This document shows, piece by piece, positions 12,301 through 25,172 of a DNA stretch of 64,000 bases. Position numbers and translations under genes: made by a program. The stretch's first letter is position 1. The number at the start of each line of letters is the position of its first letter. The stretch is from Urechis unicinctus (Eukaryota > Annelida > Polychaeta > Xenopneusta > Urechidae). The stretch lies in NCBI GenBank assembly GCA_034190875.2, contig CM067349.1, positions 4,155,311-4,219,310 on the forward strand, read 5' to 3'. The notes under the pieces are model-generated. The model did no database searches, was not told the DNA's origin, and saw only the letters and a program-made list of their open reading frames with translations.

Positions 12301-12671
12301 CTAATGAGCATATGTGAAAAAATACATTGCGTTGATGAAATACTTCATATGAGATCAGGCTAGAAGATCTCAACAAGTAATCTGGTGATATGCGACGACT
12401 CATTAAGACGCCTCATTTCCAGACAGACTCTCGACTATGTCCTGCATATAGTATGCAGGTGTCTTGCTACTGATAAGCACCGCAAAACAATACAAGTTAT
12501 CTATCAGTGGAATGTCAGGGTGAACGTACATTTGTCAGTTGGCTAAATAACTAGTGATTGAATAGTAAGCGACCCCAAAATGTCAATGATATAGGCATGG
12601 TTTACTTAATGCCCTCTGACAGCGTTGCTACTGCTCCCAGTGTACATGCATTTTACATGATATATACTCAC

Positions 12672-13002
12672 TCGGTGCCGGACGCCCACGTCTCATATAG
12701 GTCCATGTCTTGTCCACTGCATCGGGCTCTGTTACAAATATCGTTGTGCACAAGGTACAACTTCTGGTGATGTTGTTGTACCAAGCAGAGAGACATAGTT
12801 GTTCATTGCTGCAGATCACACTGCATTCTAATCGCCCTACATCAGAATGCACTCTACCACACGCGTCGTTCGTTAAGTAGGTACCGAAGTTTATGAGAAG
12901 TGTAATCTGACTCCCGCCAGTGTCCAAGACATTTAATATCGCTGATATGTACGCAAATACACAGTAAGACAATCCCTGGATATCGAGCCATTGTGAAGTC
13001 AC
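12672..13002 (-). CDS. PAN/apple-like N-terminal exon of the PAN-kringle gene (inverted copy)
   Basis: The frame starts MTSQWLDIQGLSYCVFAYIS, a plausible but not classical signal peptide. It continues to LECSVICSNEQLCLSAWYNN and CTLC, a cysteine/aromatic pattern typical of PAN/apple domains. The exon ends after 331 bases at a strong donor, CACCGA/GTGAGTAT, in phase 1, matching the kringle exon. The protein is alignable only loosely with the 33.1-kb exon in the same position, so the N-terminal domain has diverged more than the kringle. A secreted two-domain protein is the likely product. Whether it is expressed cannot be told. Confidence 0.6.
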
Positions 13003-14019
13003 AACCTTGTATCAAGTTATTTTCCTCTATTTATTAATTCAAAGAGCTACCACTGAAGAATGCTTTACTCCTATAAAACCCAAGCCTCTGTCGAACGCAT
13101 GGAAATGTCTGTCGGCGTGCAATTGTTGCTAAGCGACCTTAACACGCTTGTCAACTGGTCTCTCATTATCAGCTGCCAGCTTTTACATTCGTTCCATCCA
13201 TTCGATTAAAACGGTGCGTGACGCATTAAACCAACGCGACACCAGTATCGATCGATTATGGACAAGGATGTCAAGGTCGTCATTATTAGCCCTGCACCCT
13301 GCATAAAACCAATGACTTATTCATCACCTTATGGTCACATTTCCATCAATTGCATTTAATAGAGTTCGGCTTCTGCTGTGGGAACCACTGAGTAAAAAGC
13401 AGTAATATTGATTGCTTCATCAATGTTATCAATGTTGCAATACATTTGCTGTTTGCTTTATTCATAACATTCACTTTGATAAGACGGGCACTCGGCTCTA
13501 GCTACATATATCATGTTACATTTACATTACCCTATAACTATATACAGAATGCACAATATGAAATGTTTTGATAGACTTATATAGTTTTGACTAAATAGTC
13601 ACATTTTCTATATGAATAATGTTTTCGCAAAATGAACAACGTATTTGTCTCCTGGGATAATTCCACGTTTTGGATACCAATGCTGCACACCTGATATCTA
13701 GCATAGAATAAGAAAATAGTCAGGTGGTCAACAGGTAAAAAATGATCATGCTAGCTAATTGCAAACGCCGTCCATGCCGTTTGCATATTTATCGTCAATA
13801 TATTGTTTATTGTAGACGGAAGGGATGCGTGAGTACTACAGAGAGTGGGGGTTCTGGACTAACTACACTCATCTACACTTCACTACTAATTACAGCTTGT
13901 AACGGAAATTGTTTTGCTTCCTGTGTTTTCTAAGATGACCCCAAACAGGGCTGCGCGGCTCATAAGCAGGGTGGCGACCTAACAACCCGCTTTTATTCAA
14001 TTGGACATTATATACAGCG
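13003..14019. other. AT-rich stretch without recognised features
   Basis: I see no open frame with recognisable homology, no RNA gene and no clear repeat partner elsewhere in the window. Upstream promoter sequence of the minus-strand PAN-kringle gene would lie at its left end. Confidence 0.4.
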
Positions 14020-14541
14020 CATAAATGTCTGCGCAATGAAATCACTCTGTGTATTGAGGTGGGTCGATAACTTTATCGCTGGTGTAGAAGCAGGAGTACC
14101 GAATATTTTTCTGATGTCTTCTAATGCGTCTTTACCACATTGGATCGGCACGGGGTTTTTTCATTGATCGTCTGGTATGCTTTTACAGATATAGCCTTAA
14201 TTGCACCCTTAATTTCAGCTAAGACAAGCTTAAGCTCATGATTCTTAATATTGCCATCGTAAAATGCTGTTGATACAATGTCAGCAATGGTATTCAGTTT
14301 GCTCTGCGCCTGAACGCGGATCTGACCATGTCTTTTTAACCTTAATGGTCAGCAGACTGGAACATTTTCCAGCAATTCCATGGACCTCAAAAGTCTTTAG
14401 CCTGATCTCATTCAACTTATATGAGTGCCCTGGATTCTCATCGGGCATACCAGGGTAAATACTACGTGCAGTTGGTGTATTCACAACTATAGGTTCAATT
14501 AGCAGTGAAATTACTGACTTAGATGCCCGGAAACCACACAC
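14020..14541 (-). pseudogene. Broken unknown gene at the left end of Polinton relic A
   Basis: The minus strand carries protein-like sequence in at least two frames. An 86-codon frame at 14281-14541 includes PGHSYKLNEIRLKTFEVHGI. It is followed in another frame by ELKLVLAEIKGAIKAISVKA, and then by CGKDALEDIRKIFGTPA. The codon-like composition, with few stops inside each block, suggests a decayed coding sequence with frameshifts near 14280 and 14155. It borders the relic Polinton but has no counterpart in relic B or in the complete element. It could be another Polinton cargo gene or a separate gene. I do not recognise the family. Confidence 0.35.
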
Positions 14542-14571
14542 ACCTTGTTCTGAAACCGATTTGTTCTTCTA

Positions 14572-15742
14572 TACACCCCCTGCATAAGTTTGAAGTTCCC
14601 GAGGCCAGGGTTTAAGTGGGCACTTCCTCCTTCTTCTGCAGTGTCAGACCGCCAAATAATGGTAGCATTTGATTAAATATTGTACCAGCCCACAGTATAC
14701 GTGATTGACCTAGGCATAGATCACCTGGACTGTTGTCAACAGCATTTTCCCGGGACAAAGCCTCACCATTTTAATGAGTGGACAGAATTTGGAACATAGT
14801 GGTAAGCATGAATACACAAGTCTTTAGATTCAATAGAAAATCCACATATAAAGCCAGGTGGGGTATATCCGGTCAGTGAAAGGGCAGAGAGTTAATCAAA
14901 ACCAAGCCTTCAAGTCGTTCACAGCGGCGGTACTTTCCTGAAGTGTTCAGGTATAATAAGATGCCGCTGGCAACTGCGGATAAGACAGTGCATGTCTGGG
15001 CGTCAAGCCAATGCAGTTTAGCACAACCAGATTCATTCCTCGACCATCTTGATGGCGTGGATCATCTCCTCACGCTCTTGCAGTTTCCACTCAGCCTCGT
15101 CTCGCAGCTCCTCTAGCTTACACTCCCATCTACCTATATGCTTGTCTATTTTGCTAAGCTGCCCCAGATCGTTGACCAGCTCTCCTCTCAGGGTCTGCAT
15201 AGCCTTGTCAAGCCCTACAAGAGTGGCATACCATTTGTTTGCTTACCCACTTCAACTCTAGCGTTATGAACGCCCTCTAAGAGACTTGTTCATTCCGTGG
15301 CAACTGCTGCAGTCAAGAGGCTACTCATTTCTAAGTCCTCTTTTAGCTGCTGCTTGGTTAGCACCTTCGAGGGCGGCAACCACTTTTTGTGACACCGCTA
15401 GTCAGGACCACTTGAACCCCAAACCACAACAGACGGCTGTAGTCGCCTGACACGCCTAGCTTTTGTTCCAAGCATTAGCGGGTTTCTGCTACAACAATTT
15501 ATGATCCTTATGTCAAGGTAGTCCTTCAAGTCCTCAAGCTCAAACTTAGTATAATCGTGGCTGTGTGTAACCAATTTTAGCTAAAACATCGTAATAGCTG
15601 TTGAAATCGCCTTCAATGATGTCTCCTTGCAGTTGATCACCTCGAACCCCTCCCATAGCCCCCTCCTCTGCGATGTCATATTTTGGGTTGTCAAATTCTA
15701 TGTTACTGTATTAAAGATATACATGTAATAGTTCAACTGTTA
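14572..15742. pseudogene. Polinton relic A: remains of virion-gene region
   Basis: About 14640-14900 matches 40890-41110 of the complete element, covering the divergent start region of its two leftmost genes. The start ATG of the plus-strand gene is kept near 14808. About 15040-15300 matches 42950-43140, part of the minus-strand coiled-coil/membrane gene. About 15650-15742 corresponds to that gene's 5' end and the divergent promoter. The plus-strand gene is otherwise almost entirely lost. The same truncated arrangement is seen in relic B at 38225-39480. Confidence 0.75.
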
Positions 15743-15744
15743 AC

Positions 15745-16975
15745 ATGTCCAGTACTTGCGGTCGCAAGCGGGGTGGGATAAGCATGGTATCGCACCACCA
15801 CGCTAAAGCCAATAACCCATACAAGGAGGGCTTCGACAAGGATGACCCAGCGAGCTACATCCAGTTCCTCAACGCAAACAACCCGTATGGCTGGGCGATG
15901 AGTCAGCCCCTACCCAGTAGGGCGATTGAGAGGGTGGACCAGCCAGCCAATCTGCAGATACAAGACCACCCTGACGATGCCAAAACAGGAAATATGCTTG
16001 AAGTAGGTCAGGAATATCCTGCAGAGATCCACGACGCGCACATCAAGTATCCACCTGTACCAGAGCGAATGGCTGTGCAGACAAAATGGTAGTCAGACTT
16101 CCAGAAAAATCTCCTATGTACATTGGGGCGCACCGCGGAGGTCGGTAAGCTGGTACCGAACCTAAGCAACAAAGTGAAGTATGTGATCTACTGCAGGAAC
16201 CTCAAGTGCTCTATCATTCAACCAAAGCCTGTGGATGGAGCGCTGCATTGTAACATCAACCCACGCAAGTTGGCTACCAGCGCCTTTAAGAATGATCTGT
16301 ACAAGCTGATAAACAACACGGAAAGACAACGGAGAATAAAAGCAAAGGCAAACGAGGAAATAATCACCAGGTTAGTGTCCAGTCCTACATACGCAAGACA
16401 GACAGTATCTAACGATGATATTGCCGTCCTGCAAATGCATAAGACCCGCAGAGTGCTAAGTGCTTTATGTAGGTATGTGCATTATTGGCCTGTCCAAACA
16501 CTTAATGTACGGCTATAACACCATGAAGTCCACATATGGTTACAACCCCCGCCTGCTGTATACTAATACGTACTCGCTACTGATGGAGATCCGCACAGAG
16601 GACGTGTACACTTATATGCAGGAGGATATCCGACACTTTGACAGTCGAGTGTGCCAGAGTGCCAATCAAGGAGTATGTAGGCTTACGCCTTAAGATGTTC
16701 TCGGTCATGACGTCTGATACAGGCGAAATCAGAGAGGCAAAATGGGTGACGAAGGTTGTAGTGAAGAAGCACCTATGCCACTCGCAATACATGGAGTCTC
16801 TGTTCACACAGAAGAAGTTCCGCTATGGGATGAACATGCTACATAGTGAGGCTCACAAAATATATGGGCTACACGTCAACAAGGTGTCACTTTCCCCGTT
16901 TGACTCAAAGCACTGTATAGCCACAAACGGCGTAGACACCTTAATCTATGGCTATGTTAATTTACGAGTAAACTA
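15745..16975 (+). pseudogene. Polinton relic A: capsid start fused to decayed DNA polymerase B
   Basis: The first eight codons match the start of the major capsid gene (compare 39487 and 43690). The frame then jumps straight into polymerase sequence, GGISMVSHHHAKANNPY, corresponding to about 51240 onward in the complete element. That is a deletion of about 7.5 kb. Polymerase sequence continues to VNKVSLSPFDSKH through several frames: 15745-16092, 16123-16518, 16460-16693 and 16638-16976. Motif A is changed (NANNPYGWAM in place of DANNLYGWAM) and motif C is changed to YTNTYSL, so it cannot be active. The TAG after QTKW is shared with relic B at 53618-53620. It is non-functional. Confidence 0.85.
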
Positions 16976-19900
16976 ACGTGGCTGAGTTGGGCCGGTTAAG
17001 GGTCGGGCCAGACCCGCCTTTCAGAGGTAGCCATAAATTATGGCAACCCTGACCAAATTTGCAACAACAAAGTCGGGCTCTGTTTGGCGCTGGACAGCCT
17101 TTTTCTATTTTATCTTAAGTGAAGCTTACCCGAAGCTTACAACAAAAGTGAACTGATCAACCTACCGGGCTAACAGAGTGATCATGAAATTATGCGAACA
17201 GATATGTTGTGTAAGGGGTTATAGGGCTTATAAATGCGTATGAGCTTGCTGTGCCAGAACACCCTTTGTCTATACTACTATATTGTTGGGTCTTATTTTC
17301 CTATGTAGAACATTATATCCAGAATTGTATGCAACAGATACAACTACTGAGAAGGATAGTTAATCCAACATTTTAACTCACAGCAATACTTTCAGAATGA
17401 CACGCGCACTAGTTTACCTAATAAGTCATGTTTGGCTGCAGCATCACTATTTTTCAATATTCAGACACAGAACAGGATAAGATGTAGATCAATCGAGCAC
17501 ATTAGATTAAACCAATTTATGTATTACGCCATGCAAAATTCCTATGCTCAGCATTCTAAAATGTCAATTCAATCTCATTGCAGCAATATCATGCAAATCA
17601 TATTATTGAATATCATTTCTACACTGAAAGACGCCTAATGCTTACCATTTAATTGCGTTTAGCCGCAGGATATGCACCGTATTGCGTTTAAGTGCTGAAT
17701 TAATGAAGTGCACAGGCTTTCACTAAGCACTTGGGTCGGTTCGGCCAATATCATAGTGTCAGCAATTTGACTAAGGTTTTTTTTTTATGTCAAACTGAAA
17801 GTCGGCATGTTATATAGCATCCATAAGAAACATGTAAGCATCGGTGAAGAAAAAGTTTTACGGTGGCCATCAGACCCGTATTGACCAATGAACAAGTCAT
17901 CAACATTTCTACAGGATCTTGCTATACACCCGCCGTCAATTTGGCGAAGTAATGGTATATAATCCCATCAAACCCCTATATTGTTATGTTCTTAGACTAT
18001 GGGTGTAGGGTGAGTGAGAGAGTATAGGGTTTAAGGGCACACCAACACTCGTGTGTTATATGGTGCCAAGAGAGGTTAATAGATAAGATTGACCTGATTT
18101 AGCAGCCGCCTTCTAGGATAAATCAAAATGGGTATGGAAAAGATAAAAATGGAAACGATTATCCTAGGGCTAGTCACCACCAGCCGGTTGACTGGACCAG
18201 GCCATTCCCGCCTCTCATCTAGGTGAAGTCAGGGCCATAGTGGTGTTTTGCAGATGTGGCGCTTGCAAGGACCACTCCGGCCAACCACCAGGAACCCATT
18301 GTCCACCGACACAAGTCGCAAACCACGGCCAACAGGTTGCCCCCTATTATTCGCCTCTTACGACATCCAGGAGGATACAGCGGCCCTATTCTACCTCCGG
18401 ACCCACAGTGGGATAGACTGCGGGTATAGTCGATTCTGCTTTGAATTGCTTTTCCATCGGACTAAAGCAAATCCCGATGTTATGATGGCGCCAGTAGCGT
18501 CAATTGTGGCGGAAATAGCGTTAGGGATACCGGTAGGCTGCAACTGCAAAAATTCTGACAAGTTTATCCTTGGAAAGGAAAACGAATAAGCGAACTATAT
18601 GGACAGAACTACATTGACAACTGTGTCACAAAGTAACAGCGTATTCCGTTCAATTACGCCGTTACATCTCACAACACTCGTGCCAGAGCAATTGGTTATA
18701 TTTACTTGCTGGTTAAATCTTTAGTTATCGGAACTACATAAAAATAACCGGATAAAACATACATTAGGGCATACATTTGATATTGGGCATTGATCGATCC
18801 TTTAATTGTGTCTGATTAATGTAATTGTTGTGTTTTTTAAGTACTTTAACATCGCAAGGATAGCTCATAGGCGACCTCTACATGAAGTTAAGCTTAAAAA
18901 TGTTGGCCTAAGAATTAATTGGTCAGCTGACACAACCACTGGGCATATTGTTCAGATATGCATAATATGTGTAGGTTCTGGCGTTATGTAATTCAAATTG
19001 TAACATCAATCGCTTGAGCAAGGGTTATCAGAATGATTACTCACACATCGTTCGATATAACACGTCCAATCAGCTATAATCTCTACGCCAAACTGAAAAC
19101 AAATTTTATCAAAATTGAATGACGGTTAATAATGACACCATCATCCGTTTGCAATTGACACTAGCAAAGACGGGTTCATTCATGAACTGCAAGACGACTG
19201 CCTAATTCCAATATTAACAACTCAGAACAACAGTAATACACCGCAAAGGGTCAACATGGAATTCACATAAATTTTGTCTCACTAATTCTTTGCAGATGAT
19301 ATCATGTTTCCATTTGACAATGCATCACACGCCAATAGCTTTGACATACTACTTCCCCTTGTCATATAGCTCGTAATGCTGTGTCACAGAGCAGATGTCA
19401 AATTCAACAATGCAGGTCGATATTCATTCGGCACTTGTAAAGTTTATATATCTGGACGCATTCATCAGACAATCACATGAATAAATAGTGCAGGGCGAAC
19501 ATTAATCCCACAGCTGTTACATGTAGGTCTGTGAATATTCCAACCAACTCCTCAGTTACATACACTGAAAAGTCGTTTATGTTGCTAGGCTGAAAGTAAA
19601 TCGCATTTACAGCAACAGCAATAATGGCTCTATCTGCATTCTGTAAAGGTCAGTGTGACATTAGCCGAATGTTCACCCAGTTACTGTATTGAATATATAT
19701 GTCCATTCTATTATCCATGAAAGTACTTGATTTATATAGTTCTGTGGGTGAGTGGTGCAAATATCAATGCAAAGCCTCATATGTATCCCTTGTATTTAGT
19801 TCAAATGTAGTATTGTTCTTTAAAATATGGATTATTGCTTGTTACGTACATGAGGTACGTTAATCCAGTCAGAAGGCGGCGCTGCTAACATAAAGCCTAG

Positions 19901-20560
19901 GCTTGCTGCTAAGCCTCTGGAGATATGCGCATGAATACATCGAAGCTAAAACCCAACTCCCTTAATCTCTTGGAGTGTTAAATGGTATTTACACTCAAAG
20001 GGGATAAAAACCGGATGTCCGGTATGAGCAATTTATTCAACCACTCCATCGTATCATTCATTATAAGCACTCGTATCATATTAAGACTAGCTAATATCAA
20101 ACGGTACTACAAACGGCATGCATGACATTATGAACGCGAGTCGTTATATACGCGAACGACTTGGATGGTGCATGCTAGTGTCAGCGTTTGTAAAAGTCTT
20201 AACGCATTTAGGATGGGATACAATACAGCACTCAGTACAGCCAGGGTCACGGGATTCGCGATACAAAGGGTGATAGATCTACATGGTTAGCTGTAAATCT
20301 CTTGCCGGTCTACTGCAGTCTGTCTATTCAATGATTTTTTGAAATCTATTGGGAAAGATTCTGTACCGATACCTCAGGCAGCCCATTCCGCATTTGTTCA
20401 GACTATCTGTGATTTGCCATTGCAATCGATGCATCGAGTCGTTATAGACCATGCTTGGCTGATGCATTGCCGTTATTGTGTATCATATGTAAATCGTGAG
20501 TTAAACATTTAATCATCCGGTTGTTGGACATGGTGAATTGAATTCATAATCGTATTCGTC
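16976..20560 (+). repeat. Duplicated 3' flank of the Polinton relic, copy A
   Basis: This stretch aligns directly with 54591-57800, beginning with AACGTGGCTGAG just after the polymerase end. It continues through landmarks such as GGATCTTG(C/T)TATACAC and GTCAGCTGACACA. The differences are point changes, small indels, a roughly 405-bp SINE-like insertion here, and a short block near 55770-55840 found only in the other copy. Short open frames (17432-17638, 18806-18991) are not conserved. No gene is seen. Confidence 0.75.
18009..18413 (+). mobile_element. SINE-like insertion with target-site duplication
   Basis: A roughly 405-bp segment interrupts the duplicated flank. The other copy has a single uninterrupted site, TAGACTACGTGCGTAG, at 55689-55704. 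Here it is flanked by two related 16-mers, TAGACTATGGGTGTAG (17993-18008) and TAGACTGCGGGTATAG (18414-18429), which look like an aged target-site duplication. Related segments lie at about 7110-7370 and 30715-30990. All share GGTTAATAGATAAGATT near the left end; this and the 7.1-kb copy also share CGCCTCTTACGACAT near the right. I could not identify convincing polymerase III promoter boxes, so 'SINE-like' describes size and insertion pattern only. Confidence 0.65.
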
Positions 20561-20934
20561 TTTAAATGCCATAAATACTTTGCTATAAGCCATTTACTCC
20601 CTTCGATCATTGGACCTATTAGTTCGGCAATCGGGATTGTGATTGCGCCTTGTTTACATAACGTAAGGTTGGTGTTAAGGCACCCTATGCGCCGCACACG
20701 TTTAGGATAGATGTCAGACAGGGGAGCTGCTAACGCGCACTATTTTAGGATAGATGTCACAAGCTGCTGCCGCATAGATGTTTTGACAGGACCCTTTAGC
20801 AGATGTTTTGACATGACCCCTTAGCCAAGTTAATTCACAGCCCAGGAAAGCGATGAATGCCTCTGGTCGATTACGTAAGGTTTGGCCTGCGAAATTGATG
20901 AATTTTTCTTATTAAACACACAAAAAAAGGCTGG
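20561..20934. other. Unassigned sequence between repeat blocks
   Basis: A short imperfect repetition is visible: TTTAGGATAGATGTCA occurs twice near 20701-20758, and AGATGTTTTGACA twice near 20776-20814. A 62-codon minus-strand frame (20509-20697) extends into it. The homologous place near 57740 keeps a similar frame in part (MPQIP-like region degraded), so it is not called a gene. Confidence 0.3.
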
Positions 20935-22736
20935 ATAAATACCCCAAGCAGTGTTGAATCAATCGCTCCTATACCAGTTTGAAGTCTGTTTAAATCAGAT
21001 ATAGATTATCTCGGACATATTTCTTATTTTTGAATAATGGTGTGAATTTATGCTAAATTGTCCTACCCACTGTAAAGAGTCTAGGTTGGTATCTAAAGTG
21101 CATGGCACGGCAGTGAAGTCACTGTCGACTCCGCTACCACCAGTCAGCAATGCTACAGTACGAATTTACATACTAAAATAGCCGCTGTACGCCACACGCT
21201 CCTTTTGCCACTGTTTACCCTGGATGAACCAGCACATTACAGGATCTGACACGGGCTTTAGGAACAATATAGGAAATCGTGCGAGCCAGAAGCCTTATAC
21301 TGCATATAACAAGCACATCAGATTTATGTATTTAGTGCACTTCATTTCGCAATATGTTATTAAGTCAATTTCGCAGCTGTTACAAACTCATTTACATACA
21401 CGATGATCATAATAAAAAAAACGGAATTTCACATAAAGACCATCATAATGTTTCTATGCTGAGTGGGGAACCCATTGTTCAATAGAAATTTAATTGCATC
21501 CATCAGTGTTAACGGACTGATCCATCCTGCCATTTATGTCCGTAATACACTACTGCCGTTACGTGTATGACTGTACTGAATCTTGCCCACTAACCATGAA
21601 CATTCTAAGCAGCGAGAGACAAAAACCTTTCAATTGTGGAAAACAGGAGTTTTCTAGCTCTGGGAATGGAGGACACGTTAGCCAGTCATGCACGAGGCAC
21701 ATTCAGTTATTGCTTTGTCCCATATAGAGTTACTAGAATACTCCTTGATACAATTTATACGTCCATTTCTGTATCAACAAGGCTTCGCTGGGCTGGATAA
21801 GTCCTCAGAGAGATACATGCGGGTCGTTCTGTTGTTCCTCTTTACTTTATAATGCTTTAGAACACGTGCTTATGTAATCGATATATCTCATGCTAGCTAG
21901 TTAGTATGCATGTTTGTGTAGCATCTAAACGCGATGACGCTGACACGATGGATATTCCTAAAATGCATGCATAATTATTCACTTGATAAATGCTCTCAAA
22001 AGTGATGAACTTATCCAACAATGCTATGTGCTAACTTCTTATATTGCTACAACCGATTTCTTCCTCGTCAAATGTCTATGTCAACAATCCTGAGTTCCAC
22101 TAGCCCCTCCCCCAAAAACCGCACCACACCCCACATCCTTTTATGCTTGTTATCGTAACGAGCAAAATCAACCATGGGCAAAGCTAATTATGTTTTAAAT
22201 AGTAGCGGACAGCAGGCGTATTGTATGTCATTTACAATCATCATATTCCCTGAGAATATCAAAATGTCTCAGATAAACTGGCGCTTTCACAAGCAATCAA
22301 ACACAATTGTAAGTAACACGTTGTGACAGAGAAGGGTTCGTCCACACATGCCGGTGCCATCATACCCACATTCAGAAACTAGCTCAGAGAAATCTACACT
22401 GTTAGATATACGATATTGGAATGCATGCAGAGACCTTATATCAGTATGAACGCATAAAGTGTCACAGGAAATTATCCAATGCTATCTTCGCTATGTACAA
22501 GCTCCTTAGAGCACAGGGAAAACTGCTGCTGATTTACGCCTTGCCATTGAGACGACTGTTACCTCATTAAACGCAAATGCACACAGAGCTAAGCTAGCAA
22601 CCGACTGATATCGTCTTTGAGCAAATGGGGTCACGACGAAAATGCATCGACCGACCTTTAACCTTTGAACAAATATATCATATGCAACCGTGATGTACCA
22701 TGCGAACTTGGAAAAGTATTACTTCTTCTGTTAGCA
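20935..22736 (+). repeat. Partial copies of two repeat blocks in tandem
   Basis: 20935-21830 matches 4230-5200 directly. 21840-22736 matches 29390-30300 directly and 5540-6730 inverted. A 63-codon frame at 21536-21727 is part of the first block and is broken in the other copies. No gene is called. Confidence 0.6.
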
Positions 22737-25172
22737 GTTGTGCGTGCTTGTGAATGACAAACCAAAATTTAAGTTTCTAAGATCAAACATAAATCAAATA
22801 GACCACGTGCTGATGTCTTGCAACGTGTCAACTACAATCTTTGATGTAAATGTCATACGATTCAAACTTGTCTATGTGAATGATATCACAGAAGCCTACA
22901 AGATTATGTTACTTACTTTATTTCACTTTAGTATTTTAAGCTTATTAAAATCTCGTTGTATGATTTTTGAGACACCCAATAGGTGGTCAATTTTTGTTCA
23001 GAATGTGCACAATTGTTGATTGTATATTTACGGAAAAGCATGTTTCGTTGCCTTATTTACAACATTGTACAATGGTTCCTCCGAAATGGTATGGTCTCTG
23101 TGAATATTAAAGACGTTTATCAATGGGTATGATGCATCGATGATAGTATGAGTTTTGGAAGTTTACATCTAATGGTTTCAGTGCCGCGAGCATAATATAA
23201 AAAAATCCTTAATATGTTTGATGTATTTTCGACAAGGAAATCTTACGATACCCGACTTATTTTCTTAAGACCTTTCCACTCACTTAAATGCTCAACTCAA
23301 CCAGTAGCGCCTGTCATCATCAATAATCTGTCATTGTCTGGATTCATATGTTCTTCGTTTGTCATTGTCTAATGATGTGTCACAGTTTTCTTCATACTGG
23401 CGTTACATATATCAGCAATGTAGGTGTCAGGATGTTCTAACAATTGTGCTCAATGGCAGCTTTAAAGCCATACTGCTTGACTAAATGGGCCGCTTTTCAC
23501 TGCCATTAACATCGCAGTTGCGTTTCTTAAACATGAGTAATATAATAAATCGCCAACATAGGCGTCCCAGCCAATTCCACTAGCACTGACATAGATCTAT
23601 ATTGCACTGCAGTTGAAATTCACCTGCGCTGACTCTTCGCCAGTCATTCTCGTTGAGCATTGTCGTTGATATTCACTGAGCAAAATCTATTTCTGCAGGA
23701 GCTCTGAAAGACCATTGAATTGGACGCGGAATGGTTGCGTCCCAAATACCCTCATCAAAACATTTTTCAACCTTGAAAACCCATTTAAATATGTGGGTTG
23801 TTTTGGTGGACTGTTAGCCTTATAAGTACTGACCGTACCTGTATTCCTATAACCAGTGCTTTATTTTGTCTTTTATGCAATAGAGGATTATATAAAATAT
23901 CCAGGTTTTTATGATGCATACCCACAATGTCAATAGTGGAATGAGTAATTAGTCAAAAGCTACTGTCTGTTTCATTCAGAATATGTTTATTTTAAGGTAA
24001 ATTATACATAATCTGTTGAAAAGAATTACGTTAGAGGGTCGGATACAGAGCGCGGTCAATACTGGGAGGGAGGTGACCAAAAAGAAACGTTACGATAGAA
24101 TGTCAGATAGACCGAGGGCAAAACTAAGAGAGAGAGAGAGCCAAACAGAAAAACCAAAGCGGAACAATAATAATACACAAAAAGGGACTACATATATGTT
24201 ATCTATGTCATAAACCACACGCCGATAGCCTTGACATACGACATCCCCTTGTCATATTGCTCATACTGCTGTGTCACAGATCAGATTCCAAATATAACAA
24301 TGCAGGTCAATATTCACTCGACTCTTGTGAATTTATATATCTGGACGAATTCATCAGACAATCACAAGAATGAATATTGCATTGCGAATGTTACCTCACA
24401 GCTGTTAGATGTTTGTGTGTGAATATTCAAATAAGTTCCACAGGTCTGAACAATGAACAGTCGACAAAGTTGCAATGCTGAAAGTGAATATCATTGCGGG
24501 ATGCAACAGCTTGTATTGATCCAACTATCAGAATTGTGCAAATGTCAGTGTGACCTTTTGCATGACGTTCGTACAGTTACTGCATTGAATATATGCGGCC
24601 CTCCATTATCAATAAAAGTACTTCATTAATATAGTTCTGTGCGTGAGTGGTGCAAATTTCAATGAGAAGCCTCATATTTATTCCCTTGTATTAAATGAAA
24701 ATGCAGTCGTATTCTTTAAAATATGGATTAAGGCTCTTTTTATGCATGGGGTTTTTAATCCTGCATTAAAGTGATGCTGCTAACATGATGCCTTAGTATA
24801 TTCGCAGTGTGCAACACTCGTATTACAATAACACTAGCTAATATCAAAGGGTAACCCTAGCAACTGAACGGCATGGTTTATGTGTTGTTCTTCTATCTAT
24901 GGTCGCTCCCGTTGGAATTTTTAGGCATCCTTAGTACTATAGCTGGCCGGCAAAGAAAGGAATATGGTATATGTAACGGCAATCATTGGCTTATGACACA
25001 GGAATAGTGCTGAACAGTGGAAATATACAAGTGAGAGACAGAAGCTATGTATCCGAATTGCTTCTGATGGGATCTATTTCATATCAGGCATTGCGATGTG
25101 ACCTTGTCATCATATAGCATAAAACAATTGCAGATTAAGGATGGGTCTTACCAATTTTGGTTGCCAAGATTT
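22737..25172 (+). repeat. Long interspersed repeat, copy 2 (pairs with 58-2905)
   Basis: This is collinear with 58-2905. It ends at about 25172, where copy 1 continues differently and this copy passes into an AT-rich insertion. Small deletions relative to copy 1 are visible, for example near 24140 and 24800. The frames inside are short and differ from those of copy 1. Confidence 0.7.
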
